The notes under the pieces are model-generated. The model was given only the letters and a program-made list of their open reading frames with translations. It was not told the origin of the DNA and ran no database searches. From Edaphocola aurantiacus (GTDB lineage: Bacteria; Bacteroidota; Bacteroidia; Chitinophagales; Chitinophagaceae), in contig NZ_VOSI01000002.1 in the NCBI RefSeq assembly GCF_019797745.1, forward strand, positions 870,242 to 934,241: DNA of 64,000 bases, given 5' to 3'. The position numbers and the translations under genes are program-made. This document shows, piece by piece, positions 44,962-54,127 of this stretch. Within the stretch, counting starts at the first letter, position 1, and each line of letters begins with the position of its first letter.

Positions 44962-45624
44962 ATGAGGTTTCTCGTGTTATTGATGGCACAGTTATGTGCA
45001 TTTTGTGTAGTTTGGTCGCAGGAAAAAACGGCGTATTTCCAGGGCAAGATTTCATACGTAATGAATTATTCCGATTTTAAAGGGAATAATATTAACAGTA
45101 AAGTGGCGGCATTTTTTGACCGCGAGCAGCATTTGTACATTAATGAGCAGAACTATAAGTTACTGGATCAGAACAAAAATCATGTGAAATTGTACAATGC
45201 TGGTAATAATGCCTATTTCTTCTTTAATAGGGATCATACCGCTTATAAGATCGATGTAACCAGCAAGACGACCCAACGCGTAAAAGTGTTTGAGGTTGAA
45301 GATACGGACACTATTCTGGGTCATATCTGCAAGGCGGTTAAGGTCGAGGCGGACTTCAGGGCGTATATATACTTCTACAGCCCCGAGATCAGGATTAATC
45401 CCGATGTATACACTAACTACAACATGGAAGAGTGGAATGTATATATCAAGGCTTCTAAAGGAGCCCTGCCGCTTCGCGTGATTACACTTGACCTGCGTGG
45501 AAAGTATGTAGAAGATAAAGAAGCAGTGTCTATTACCCCAATGTCACTGGTGGCTGCCGACTTTACATTTCCTAAAGATGTTAAGCTGAAAAGGCTGAAA
45601 TATGGCCTTGACATGGTCTGGTAG
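44962..45624 (+). CDS. Exported protein of unknown function
   Basis: 220 residues. A signal peptide ends near residue 20 (FCVVWSQ). The rest is beta-rich with the run KISYVMNYSDFKG near the start, a predicted strand series, then VEDTDTILGHICKAVKVE and a C-terminal VAADFTFPKDVKL. It resembles DUF4412/GLPGLI-type envelope proteins in layout, without their name-giving motif. No promoter with a clear -7 box was seen in the 188 bases upstream. Function unknown. Confidence 0.75.
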   Translation: MRFLVLLMAQLCAFCVVWSQEKTAYFQGKISYVMNYSDFKGNNINSKVAAFFDREQHLYINEQNYKLLDQNKNHVKLYNAGNNAYFFFNRDHTAYKIDVTSKTTQRVKVFEVEDTDTILGHICKAVKVEADFRAYIYFYSPEIRINPDVYTNYNMEEWNVYIKASKGALPLRVITLDLRGKYVEDKEAVSITPMSLVAADFTFPKDVKLKRLKYGLDMVW

Positions 45625-45731
45625 GCAGAAGTCCAATATTAATTAATTATTAACTCTGGCGTTTTGATTGCATAGCCCGGTATTATATTGATACATTTGC
45701 CCCAAATTTTAAAAGCATAACATAAAATTAT

Positions 45732-46379
45732 ATGGGTTTAAATTCATTTTTGAAGGCTTTCCTTCCTAAGGACAAGATTTTTTTCAGCTTATTTGAGCAA
45801 ATCGGAGTAAACCTTCAGGGAATGTCCAAAGCATTTGTAGCAGCATTGAACGATCCGAACTACGATAGCAGAAGAGCGGCATTGCTCAAACTGGAAGATT
45901 GGGAGCACAAAAACGATAACTTATCGCACAAAGTGTTTGTTGAACTGGGCCAGAATTTCATCACCCCGTTTGACCGTGAGGATATCCACTACCTGGCTAC
46001 CGCACTGGATGACGTAGCTGATTTTATGTATGCAGCCGGTAACAAGATCGTTACGTACGACGTTACAGAGCCTAATGATTATATGAAGAAAATGGCGGAG
46101 ATTGTACAACTGTCTGTTGAACAATTAGCTATTGCTGTAGATAACCTGCGCGATATGAAAAATATCCGTGCGATTACAGAATGTTGTGTAAAAGTAAACA
46201 GCTACGAGAATGAAGCTGATGATGTGTATACAGCAAGCATTACCGACCTGTTCTCTTCTAACCTGCCTGCGGTAGAAATTATCAAATTAAAAGACGTATA
46301 TCAGGATCTGGAATTTATCACCGATAAATGTGAAGATGCTACAAATATTATTGAATCGATAATCGTTAAATATGCTTAA
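45732..46379 (+). CDS. DUF47 (PhoU-like) protein, accessory to phosphate transport
   Basis: 215 residues, all helical, with the DUF47/TIGR00153 pattern: KDKIFFSLFEQIGVNLQGMS at the start, a central FDREDIHYLATALDDVADFM and a C-terminal KLKDVYQDLEFITDKCEDA. Acidic D/E clusters suggest metal binding, as in PhoU. It precedes the Pit transporter by 52 bases, a conserved arrangement in which the DUF47 protein regulates or assists phosphate uptake. Confidence 0.92.
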   Translation: MGLNSFLKAFLPKDKIFFSLFEQIGVNLQGMSKAFVAALNDPNYDSRRAALLKLEDWEHKNDNLSHKVFVELGQNFITPFDREDIHYLATALDDVADFMYAAGNKIVTYDVTEPNDYMKKMAEIVQLSVEQLAIAVDNLRDMKNIRAITECCVKVNSYENEADDVYTASITDLFSSNLPAVEIIKLKDVYQDLEFITDKCEDATNIIESIIVKYA

Positions 46380-46431
46380 TCCGTTCCGGGTTAATCAATT
46401 CTTTTACATTTTATCTCAATAGTATTTTTAT

Positions 46432-47829
46432 ATGTTCACTTTACTGATTGTCATTATAGCATTAGCCTTAATATTTGACTATATTAACGGCTTCCACGAT
46501 GCGGCAAATGCGATTGCGACCGTAGTGTCTACAAAGGTATTGACACCTTTGCAGGCTGTAGTATGGGCAGCATTTTTCAACTTTGCAGCATATTTTATCT
46601 TTGACCACGGGGTAGCCAATACCATTGCCAAGACGGTAAAGACGGAGTACATTACCCTGGCGGTTATCCTGGCCGGTCTCATCGCAGCCATTGCCTGGAA
46701 CCTTATTACCTGGTGGTTCGGAATACCTTCCAGCTCCTCCCACACCCTTATCGGGGGCTTCGGCGGGGCAGCCATAGCACATGCCTTATTATCCAGCAGC
46801 GGAGCTACCGGATTAGGCGCTATTGATGGTCCTACCATTATCAAGATTATTTCCTTTATTGTACTGGCGCCGTTTATGGGTATGCTGGTCGCCTTTATCA
46901 TCTCACTCTGGTTCCTGCACTCCTTTAAGAAAGGAGCATGGCCGAAGATTATTTCAGTGTCGATCATTATACTTTCTCTGTACTCTATGTCAAGAGTGCT
47001 GGAGACACCGAAGGCAACTATGTATAATTCGCAGGTAAAGATTGAAGAAACAACTGCAAAAATCACCGCTTTAAACCTGACTACCGATCAGAAAGTAAAA
47101 GAGATCGCAGATGAGAAGCTGAGAAAAGAAGCAGAACCATTGTTTAAAGATCTGAAAGAAGCGAAGAAGAAAGCCGAGGCTGCACAGAAATCAATCGACA
47201 GCCAGAAGCCGTATATCCTTAAGTTATTACTGTTCGGACATAATATGAAATGGGCATTATTGTTCTTCATCCTCATGTCTATGTCCATCTTTACCCTGTT
47301 CCTGAGCTCTTTGAACTATGCACAATCTGAGCGTTGGTTCAAACGCATGCAGTTGGTTTCCTCTGCCGCATTCAGTATCGGTCACGGTGGTAATGACTCT
47401 CAGAAAGTAATGGGTATCATTATGGCAGCCTATATCGCCTACGATCCGACCAAGTATAGCCTGGATCATATGGTGGCTTGGGTACCGCTGGCATGTTATA
47501 CCGCAATCGCTTTGGGTACTATGAGTGGTGGTTGGAAGATCATCAAAACAATGGGTACCAAGATCACCAAAGTAACTCCTTTCGAAGGGGTAGCTGCTGA
47601 AACAGCCGGCGCCTTAACCCTGTTTATCACAGAGATGCTGAAAATACCGGTGAGTACAACACATACCATTACCGGTTCTATTATCGGGGTAGGGGCCACC
47701 AAGCGTCTGTCTGCCGTTCGTTGGGGTGTAACCATCAGCCTTTTATGGGCATGGATTATTACCATTCCGATCTCAGCCCTGTTCGCAGGATCTGTATACC
47801 TGATCTTATCAGCATTCGGTCTGAAATAG
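46432..47829 (+). CDS. Inorganic phosphate transporter, Pit family
   Basis: 465 residues with about ten transmembrane helices and the two duplicated Pit signatures, FDYINGFHDAANAIATVVST near the N-terminus and GHGGNDSQKVMG in the second half, plus GIPSSSSHTLIGG and IPVSTTHTITGSIIGVG. It is a low-affinity H+- or Na+-coupled phosphate symporter. A charged coiled-coil-like cytoplasmic insert (about residues 205-260) separates the two halves, longer than in E. coli PitA. Co-transcribed with the DUF47 gene and followed by a terminator. Confidence 0.93.
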   Translation: MFTLLIVIIALALIFDYINGFHDAANAIATVVSTKVLTPLQAVVWAAFFNFAAYFIFDHGVANTIAKTVKTEYITLAVILAGLIAAIAWNLITWWFGIPSSSSHTLIGGFGGAAIAHALLSSSGATGLGAIDGPTIIKIISFIVLAPFMGMLVAFIISLWFLHSFKKGAWPKIISVSIIILSLYSMSRVLETPKATMYNSQVKIEETTAKITALNLTTDQKVKEIADEKLRKEAEPLFKDLKEAKKKAEAAQKSIDSQKPYILKLLLFGHNMKWALLFFILMSMSIFTLFLSSLNYAQSERWFKRMQLVSSAAFSIGHGGNDSQKVMGIIMAAYIAYDPTKYSLDHMVAWVPLACYTAIALGTMSGGWKIIKTMGTKITKVTPFEGVAAETAGALTLFITEMLKIPVSTTHTITGSIIGVGATKRLSAVRWGVTISLLWAWIITIPISALFAGSVYLILSAFGLK

Positions 47830-47846
47830 AATATTAATCTTACATA

Positions 47847-47886
47847 TAAAAAGAGCTGTATCCTTCGGATGCAGCTCTTTTTTGTT
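47847..47886 (+). terminator. Terminator after the Pit gene
   Basis: Stem aaagagctgtatcc/ggatgcagctcttt (one G-T pair) with loop ttc, followed by T tract. A second small hairpin, cccccc-gaaa-ggggg, lies at 47894-47908. Confidence 0.85.
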
Positions 47887-47970
47887 ACAATCTCCCCCCG
47901 AAAGGGGGACGGGCTTACTATTGAAATTAGTTTATCTTTACTGCTTCAATACCAGAAAAATTAATTGCTT

Positions 47971-50058
47971 ATGTCAAAATTAAAAATAGGAATGATGATG
48001 CTATCAGGAGCTTTAGCATTTGCTTCTTGTAAAGGAACCACTTCCGGTACTACGGATGGGAAAGAAAAAGCCGCAAGCGGTTACAGTAAAGATTTTAAAG
48101 TAGAGGCAGAGGCCTTTGCAGACTTGCAACTGCTGCGCTACGAAGTGCCGGGTTGGGATGAGCTGACCCTGCAGCAAAAAACACTGGCGTACTACCTTTA
48201 TGAAGCAGCCCTGTGTGGTAGAGATATCTATTACGATCAGGCCAATATTCATGGTTTAACTTTACGCAAGACTATCGAGACAATTTATACAACGTATAAA
48301 GGAGATAAGAACTCCGAAGACTGGAAAAAATTCATGGAATATGCTGGTCGTTTCTGGTTCAGCACCGGTAATCACCACCACTATTCAAAAGATAAATTTA
48401 TTCCGGAGTGTTCTGAAGAATATTTCAAATCACTGGTAAAGAATAGTGATACCACAAAACTGCCTTTAGAGCAGGGCGAAAGTGTAGATGCTTTCCTGAC
48501 CCGCATTCATGCACCACTGTATGATATGAGCTATATGCCTAAGATGGTGGATCTGCGTGCCGGAGTTGATAACATTGCCAACTCTTCAAACAACTTCTAC
48601 GAAGGCGTTACGCAGAAAGAGGTAGAAGCATTCTACAACAATCCAGCGTTGTTCCCGCACTCTGACCGCGAGCCGGAATGGGGACTGAACTCTAAAGTAA
48701 TGAAAGATGCTTCCGGTAAATTAATCGAGAAGGTATGGAAACAAGGTGGCATGTATGATGCAGCGATCACTAAAATGGTTTCCTGGCTGGAAAAGGCAGT
48801 TACTGTAGCGGAAAATGAAGCACAGAAAAAAGCACTGTCTTTACTGGTTGAATACTACAAAACCGGTGATCTGAATAAATGGGATGAATACAACATCGCA
48901 TGGACAGCAGATACAGCAAGCCGTATAGATGCATCTATTGGCTATATAGAGGTGTATAACGACGCAATAGGCAAGAAAGGTAGTTATGAGGCTGTAGTGT
49001 CTCTGAAAGACCTGGAAACAACTAAAATCGTATCTAAAATTGCCAGCGAAGCACAATGGTTCGAGGATAACTCTCCACTGATGCCGGAGCATAAGAAAAA
49101 ACAAGTTAAAGGTATTACCGCTAAAGGTATTACAGTGATTGTAGAAGCCGGAGATGCGGCGCCAAGTACTCCGATCGGTATCAACCTGCCTAACTCTGAC
49201 TGGGTTAGAAAAGAACATGGTTCTAAATCGGTATCCCTGACCAATATCGTACATGCCTATAATGAAAGCAGCAAATCAAGTGGTATGCTGGAAGAGTTTG
49301 TAGATGGCAAAGAAGATATGGATCGTATTAAACAATACGGTAGTCTGGCCAGCGATCTGCATACAGATATGCACGAATGTATCGGTCACGCATCAGGACA
49401 GATCAACCCGGGTGTAGGTACTCCGGATAAAACCCTGAAAAACTATGCCAGTGCCCTGGAAGAGGCTCGTGCTGACCTGGTTGCGCTGTATTACATCATG
49501 GACAAAAAACTAGTAGATATCGGTGTGATGCCTTCTCTGGAAGTAGGTAAAGCAGAATACTATAACTACATGATGAATGGCCTGATGACGCAGCTGACCC
49601 GCCTGAAACTGGGTGATAAAATTGAAGAAGCACATATGCGCAACAGAGCCCTGAATGCATACTGGGTATATGAAAAAGGTAAGAAGGATAACGTAGTAGA
49701 ACTGATCAAGAAAGACGGTAAAACTTTCGTGAAAATCAACGATTACAATAAGCTGCGTACCCTGTTTGGTGAACTGCTGAAAGAGATTCAGCGTATTAAA
49801 TCTGAAGGTGACTTCAATGCCGGTAAAAACCTGGTGGAAACATATGGTGTAAAAGTAGATCCGGTATTACATAAAGAGATCCTGGATCGTTATGCAAAAC
49901 TGAATACCAAACCATACAAAGGGTTTGTGCAACCAAGACTGGTTCCGGTTATGAATGGTGATAAGATCACTGATGTTAAGATCGAATACCCGACTTCATT
50001 CTACGAGCAAATGGCTGAATATGCTAAAGGATATTCCCTGCTGCCGGCTAAGAATTAA
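47971..50058 (+). CDS. Lipoprotein dipeptidyl-peptidase III (peptidase M49)
   Basis: 695 residues from the ATG at 47971. A lipoprotein signal peptide ends in ALAFASCKG. The zinc motif is HECIGH (His468-His473), of the HExxGH kind characteristic of M49, with the second motif EEARAD (from Glu497). It releases dipeptides from oligopeptides. Most studied DPP III enzymes are cytosolic; the lipidated form suggests a periplasmic or outer-membrane location, as seen in Bacteroidota. Stands alone between terminators. Confidence 0.93.
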   Translation: MSKLKIGMMMLSGALAFASCKGTTSGTTDGKEKAASGYSKDFKVEAEAFADLQLLRYEVPGWDELTLQQKTLAYYLYEAALCGRDIYYDQANIHGLTLRKTIETIYTTYKGDKNSEDWKKFMEYAGRFWFSTGNHHHYSKDKFIPECSEEYFKSLVKNSDTTKLPLEQGESVDAFLTRIHAPLYDMSYMPKMVDLRAGVDNIANSSNNFYEGVTQKEVEAFYNNPALFPHSDREPEWGLNSKVMKDASGKLIEKVWKQGGMYDAAITKMVSWLEKAVTVAENEAQKKALSLLVEYYKTGDLNKWDEYNIAWTADTASRIDASIGYIEVYNDAIGKKGSYEAVVSLKDLETTKIVSKIASEAQWFEDNSPLMPEHKKKQVKGITAKGITVIVEAGDAAPSTPIGINLPNSDWVRKEHGSKSVSLTNIVHAYNESSKSSGMLEEFVDGKEDMDRIKQYGSLASDLHTDMHECIGHASGQINPGVGTPDKTLKNYASALEEARADLVALYYIMDKKLVDIGVMPSLEVGKAEYYNYMMNGLMTQLTRLKLGDKIEEAHMRNRALNAYWVYEKGKKDNVVELIKKDGKTFVKINDYNKLRTLFGELLKEIQRIKSEGDFNAGKNLVETYGVKVDPVLHKEILDRYAKLNTKPYKGFVQPRLVPVMNGDKITDVKIEYPTSFYEQMAEYAKGYSLLPAKN

Positions 50059-50065
50059 TCAGATT

Positions 50066-50117
50066 ACAACAAATAAAAAAGTCCCCGCCGGAAGGCGGGG
50101 ACTTTTTTATTTGTTGT
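50066..50117. terminator. Bidirectional terminator between DPP III and DUF4293 genes
   Basis: Perfect dyad of 24+24 bases around loop ggaa; core gtccccgcc/ggcggggac with A6 and T6 tracts and outer acaacaaat arms. Confidence 0.93.
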
Positions 50118-50128
50118 CCGAATTTTAC

Positions 50129-50575
50129 TTATCGTAAACGGTCCAGAGACTTGATTAATTTTTCATCTTTACGCAGGCCTCTTAAGGCAAATAGCAAGAG
50201 GAATACGGTAATAAAAGGAAGAAACATTCCTATCCATAAACTACCCTCAACACCCGGATATTTATTCCAGAAATTATTCAGGCCTACAAACAGCCAGAAC
50301 AATAATCCGATGCAAAGCAGGATATTGATCCATACCATCCCGATCTGTCTTTTGCGGTTTTTGAACATAAAGATCGCAACCAGGCTTAATACTACACTGA
50401 TGCCGGAAAGCACTATAGCCAGGTAGTTATTGTTGATATTCTTAATGCTGTTATAAACGCCCTGTGTGGCATCATCCGGTGCAGCTGCAGCAAAGTGGTA
50501 TACATCAAAGTAAAACATGCCCGCCATAACTAATGCAGCCAGCAACAGCCATATTGATTGTATTCTTTGTATCAT
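50129..50575 (-). CDS. DUF4293 family membrane protein
   Basis: 148 residues with four hydrophobic helices. The opening MIQRIQSIWLLLAALVM is highly characteristic of Bacteroidota DUF4293 proteins. A cytosolic Lys/Arg pair ends the second helix (MFKNRKRQIGMVWINI), and the tail is charged. Function unknown. It lies 12 bases downstream of serS, probably the same transcript. Confidence 0.88.
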   Translation of the reverse strand: MIQRIQSIWLLLAALVMAGMFYFDVYHFAAAAPDDATQGVYNSIKNINNNYLAIVLSGISVVLSLVAIFMFKNRKRQIGMVWINILLCIGLLFWLFVGLNNFWNKYPGVEGSLWIGMFLPFITVFLLLFALRGLRKDEKLIKSLDRLR

Positions 50576-50587
50576 AAGTGTTTCAGA

Positions 50588-51865
50588 TTAGTTGATGATT
50601 TCGAAAGGTACATAATTTTTCAACACTTCCGGCAGGCGGATACCCTCGGCAGTCTGGTTGTTCTCCAGCAGACAAGCCAGTATTCTCGGCAGTGCAAGAG
50701 AGCTTCCGTTCAGGGAATGCAACAGTTCTACTTTACCTTCCGCATTGCGGTAACGGATCTTCATACGATTAGTCTGGAAGTTCTCAAAGTTAGACACAGA
50801 GCTTACTTCAAGCCATCTCTGCTGTGCAGCAGAGTACACCTCGAAGTCGTAAGTAAGTGCAGAGGTAAAGCTCATATCGCCACCACATAAACGCAGGATA
50901 CGATATGGCAGGCCCAATGATTTGATCAGGTTCTCTACATGTAAAACCATCTCTTCCAGTGCTGCATAAGAGTGCTCCGGTTGTATCATCTGTACGATCT
51001 CTACTTTATCGAATTGATGCAGTCTGTTCAGGCCACGCACATCTTTACCATAGCTACCCGCCTCTCTGCGGAAGCAAGGAGTATAACCGGTCATTTTAAC
51101 CGGCAATTGTTCTGCTTTTACAATCTCATCACGGTAAATATTGGTTACCGGCACCTCTGCAGTAGGAATCAGGAAGAAGTTATCATCTTTCGCATGATAC
51201 ATCTGTCCTTCCTTATCGGGCAATTGTCCGGTACCATAAGCAGAAGCTTCATTAACCATGTGCGGTACCTGCAGTTCTTCGTAACCGGCTTTGGTATTAT
51301 AATCCAGGAAATACTGGATCAGCCCTCTCTGTAAACGCGCGCCTTTACCGCGGTATACAGGGAAGCCACTTCCGGTAATCTTATTGCCCAGTTCAAAATC
51401 GATCAGGTTGTATTTGGTCGTCAGTTCCCAGTGTGGTAATGCTTCACCGGCAAATTCCGGCATGTCACCACCACTGCGCACCACTTCATTTTCTTCCGGT
51501 GTCTTGCCTTCCGGAACGCTGCTATGCGGCAGGTTGGGCAGACTTACGATTTTATCATGCAGTTCTGCTTCCAGGCGGTTTAATTCCTGTTGCAGCACTG
51601 CCGATTGTTCTTTATGTGCAGCCACTTCTTTTTTAGCGGCTTCTGCTTGTTCTTTTTCTCCTTTAGCCATCAGTGCACCAATCGTTTTCGATGCCTGATT
51701 CTGCAGAGCCGTCAATGACTCCGATTGCTGTTGAATAGTTCTTTTTTGTTCGTCCAGCGCGATAATTTCATCTACAATTTCAACTTGCTTGAAATGTTTT
51801 TTGCGAAGGCCATCCAGGATGCGCTCTTTTTCCTGTGCTTGTCTGAATAGGGTAATCGGTAACAT
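50588..51865 (-). CDS. serS: Seryl-tRNA synthetase
   Basis: 425 residues, class II synthetase of the usual length. A long N-terminal antiparallel coiled coil (about residues 30-105, rich in Gln/Lys/Glu) binds the long variable arm of tRNA-Ser. Class II motif 2 is TPCFRREAGSYGKDVRGLNR (20 residues shown) and motif 3 is LNGSSLALPRILACLLENNQ. It charges tRNA-Ser and tRNA-Sec. The -7 box lies 34 bases upstream. Confidence 0.97.
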   Translation of the reverse strand: MLPITLFRQAQEKERILDGLRKKHFKQVEIVDEIIALDEQKRTIQQQSESLTALQNQASKTIGALMAKGEKEQAEAAKKEVAAHKEQSAVLQQELNRLEAELHDKIVSLPNLPHSSVPEGKTPEENEVVRSGGDMPEFAGEALPHWELTTKYNLIDFELGNKITGSGFPVYRGKGARLQRGLIQYFLDYNTKAGYEELQVPHMVNEASAYGTGQLPDKEGQMYHAKDDNFFLIPTAEVPVTNIYRDEIVKAEQLPVKMTGYTPCFRREAGSYGKDVRGLNRLHQFDKVEIVQMIQPEHSYAALEEMVLHVENLIKSLGLPYRILRLCGGDMSFTSALTYDFEVYSAAQQRWLEVSSVSNFENFQTNRMKIRYRNAEGKVELLHSLNGSSLALPRILACLLENNQTAEGIRLPEVLKNYVPFEIIN

Positions 51866-51899
51866 AATCTATAGAAATGTTTTGTGCTCGTTATACTTG

Positions 51900-51907
51900 C
51901 AAATGTA
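51900..51907 (-). promoter_or_regulatory. -7 box for serS-DUF4293
   Basis: Minus-strand TACATTTG fits TAnnTTTG, 34 bases before the serS start. Confidence 0.55.
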
Positions 51908-52026
51908 TTGATTTGTTTGTGTACTTTAATGATTAAATATTGATTAGGACAGGCAATGATAAAAGGCGTGTAATGCCCGCTGAAAAGGGACTTTGAAAAA
52001 AAATTTGAAAAAAAAGCAAAAAAAGT

Positions 52027-52057
52027 TTTGCAGATAAAAAAAGGTTTTCTACCTTTG
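52027..52057 (+). promoter_or_regulatory. Promoter of the tRNA-tuf cluster
   Basis: TTTG (52027-52030), 19-base spacer, TACCTTTG (52050-52057): an exact Bacteroidota -33/-7 pair with optimal spacing, 52 bases before the first tRNA. The upstream region is extremely A-rich, as in strong stable-RNA promoters. Confidence 0.8.
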
Positions 52058-52109
52058 CAATCCCAAACGGGAACAAAGTTCTTTAAGAAAATAAAAAACG
52101 AAGTAACGC

Positions 52110-52182
52110 GCCGCTTTAGCTCAGTTGGTAGAGCAGCTGATTTGTAATCAGCAGGTCGCTGGTTCAAGTCCGGCAAGCGGCT
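52110..52182 (+). tRNA. tRNA-Thr (anticodon TGT)
   Basis: Full cloverleaf: acceptor GCCGCTT/AAGCGGC, D arm agctcagttggtagagc, anticodon stem ctgat/atcag with loop ttTGTaa, T arm around GTTCAAGTC, discriminator T. CCA is not encoded. Confidence 0.95.
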
Positions 52183-52237
52183 CTTATTGAGGCGAAATTT
52201 CGAATGTGTTTATTCATGTTTTAAGCTAGTCTCACTA

Positions 52238-52320
52238 GGGTAGGTGGCCGAGTGGTTAAAGGCGGCAGACTGTAAATCTGCTCACTCACGTGTACGGAGG
52301 TTCGAATCCTTCCCTGCCCA
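52238..52320 (+). tRNA. tRNA-Tyr (anticodon GTA)
   Basis: Acceptor GGGTAGG/CCTGCCC (one G-T pair), anticodon loop ctGTAaa in stem cagac/tctg-type pairing, a long class II variable arm, T loop TTCGAAT, discriminator A. Confidence 0.95.
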
Positions 52321-52358
52321 CATTTTTTATTTAGCGAATAGCACTCTTTAGTGCTTTT

Positions 52359-52431
52359 GCGGGAGTAGCTCAATTGGTAGAGCGACAGCCTTCCAAGCTG
52401 TAGGTCGCGAGTTCGAGACTCGTCTCCCGCT
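52359..52431 (+). tRNA. tRNA-Gly (anticodon TCC)
   Basis: Acceptor GCGGGAG/CTCCCGC, D arm agctcaattggtagagc, anticodon stem cagcc/ggctg-type with loop ctTCCaa, T loop TTCGAGA, discriminator T. Confidence 0.95.
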
Positions 52432-52534
52432 CATTATTGTAGTCTGAGATGAATTGTCGTATGGTATGTTAATAGTTGTTCACAACGGCAGCCCTACCGC
52501 AGTTCATTTTTTTTGACAATAAATCCAACAACAA

Positions 52535-52606
<72 letters not shown>

Positions 52607-52696
52607 CTTAATAATATACTTTCTTTGCCTTGTTTTAAACAAGACGGAGTGCATAAATTAAGATGATGATTTTTTAATATTGTTTTACAATTAAAA

Positions 52697-52729
52697 TTTG
52701 TACAATATGAGAAAATATGCATATATTTG
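52697..52729 (+). promoter_or_regulatory. Promoter of tuf
   Basis: TTTG at 52697-52700, 21-base spacer, TATATTTG at 52722-52729. It gives tuf a promoter of its own besides read-through from the tRNAs, with a leader of about 70 bases. Confidence 0.7.
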
Positions 52730-52804
52730 CACTCTGTTTTGAAAAAGGGCAAAACAGAAAGTGTATATTTTAACGTTTAACACAACTCTTTAAAAAAAAT
52801 AACA

Positions 52805-53992
52805 ATGGCAAAAGAGACCTTTAACAGGGAGAAACCCCACGTAAACATTGGTACAATCGGTCACGTTGACCACGGAAAAACAACTTTAACAGCTGCTATC
52901 ACTTCTGTATTAGCATCAAAAGGTATGGCTGCTAAAAAAGGTTATGATGAAATTGATGGTGCTCCAGAAGAAAGAGAGCGTGGTATCACGATCAACACTG
53001 CACACGTAGAGTATCAAACTGAAAATCGTCACTATGCACACGTTGACTGTCCGGGTCACGCCGATTATGTAAAAAACATGATCACTGGTGCTGCTCAGAT
53101 GGACGGTGCTATCCTGGTAGTAGCTGCTACTGATGGTCCGATGCCTCAAACTAAAGAGCACATCCTGCTGGCTCGCCAGGTAGGTGTACCTCGTATCGTA
53201 GTTTTCATGAACAAAGTTGACTTAGTTGACGATCCTGAGATCTTAGAATTAGTTGAATTAGAAGTTCGCGAATTATTATCTAAATATGATTATGATGGAG
53301 ATAACACTCCAATCATCAAAGGTTCTGCATTAGCAGGTCTGAACGGTGATGCTGCTGGTGTAGCTCAAATCGAAGAGTTAATGGCTGCTGTAGATGAGTA
53401 CATTCCTCTGCCTCCACGTGCTGTTGACCAACCATTCCTGATGTCTGTAGAGGACGTATTCACTATCACTGGTCGTGGTACTGTTGCTACAGGTCGTATC
53501 GAGCGTGGTGTGATCAATGTAGGTGATAACGTTGAAATCGTTGGTTTCAATGAGTCTCCTCTGACTTCTACTTGTACTGGTGTAGAAATGTTCAAAAAAT
53601 TATTGGATCGTGGTGAAGCTGGTGATAACGCTGGTCTGCTGTTACGTGGTATCGATAAGAAAGATATCCGTCGTGGTATGGTAATCGTTGCTCCTAAATC
53701 TATCACTCCTCACACTGAGTTCAGAGGTGAAGTTTACGTTCTGTCGAAAGAAGAAGGTGGCCGTCACACTCCGTTCTTCAACAAATACCGTCCTCAGTTC
53801 TACTTCCGTACTACGGATGTAACTGGTGAGTGTATGTTACCAGAAGGTACTGAAATGGTTATGCCTGGTGATAACGTAAACCTGTTCGTGAAACTGATCG
53901 CTCCTATCGCTATGGAGAAAGGTCTGAAATTCGCGATCCGTGAAGGTGGTCGTACAGTAGGTGCTGGTCAAGTTACCGAAATCGTTAAATAA
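52805..53992 (+). CDS. tuf: Elongation factor Tu
   Basis: 395 residues. G1 GHVDHGKT (residues 19-26), G2 with [13 protein letters not shown]3 DCPGH, G4 NKVD, then the two beta-barrel domains. It brings aminoacyl-tRNA to the ribosome. Codon choice is strongly biased (GGT, GTA, GCT, CGT rich), as expected for a top-expressed gene. It follows four tRNA genes, but a terminator comes right after it; the tRNA-Trp-secE-nusG genes commonly found next are absent. Confidence 0.98.
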   Translation: MAKETFNREKPHVNIGTIGHVDHGKTTLTAAITSVLASKGMAAKKGYDEIDGAPEERERGITINTAHVEYQTENRHYAHVDCPGHADYVKNMITGAAQMDGAILVVAATDGPMPQTKEHILLARQVGVPRIVVFMNKVDLVDDPEILELVELEVRELLSKYDYDGDNTPIIKGSALAGLNGDAAGVAQIEELMAAVDEYIPLPPRAVDQPFLMSVEDVFTITGRGTVATGRIERGVINVGDNVEIVGFNESPLTSTCTGVEMFKKLLDRGEAGDNAGLLLRGIDKKDIRRGMVIVAPKSITPHTEFRGEVYVLSKEEGGRHTPFFNKYRPQFYFRTTDVTGECMLPEGTEMVMPGDNVNLFVKLIAPIAMEKGLKFAIREGGRTVGAGQVTEIVK

Positions 53993-54012
53993 GAAATATC
54001 ATTCTTATATAC

Positions 54013-54042
54013 AAAAGCTCCCGTTTTACGGGAGCTTTTTTT
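54013..54042 (+). terminator. Terminator after tuf
   Basis: Stem aaaagctcccg/cgggagctttt with loop tttta and following T tract. Confidence 0.9.
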
Positions 54043-54097
54043 ATGTACCCCACCCATCCTTTTCTCTAAAGGAAATATGGGCTTAATATTGGATAAT

Positions 54098-54105
54098 TAT
54101 TTTTG
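54098..54105 (+). promoter_or_regulatory. -7 box for the secreted endonuclease
   Basis: TATTTTTG fits TAnnTTTG and lies 22 bases before ATG 54128, supporting that start over the upstream ATG at 54077. Confidence 0.5.
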
Positions 54106-54127
54106 TGCTATATTAATAATCAGATAT

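Noticed and set aside
51772-52176. 134-codon minus-strand frame beginning antisense to tRNA-Thr (MPDLNQRPADYKSA...)
   Set aside because: The first residues are the antisense translation of the tRNA; this is a well-known spurious annotation.
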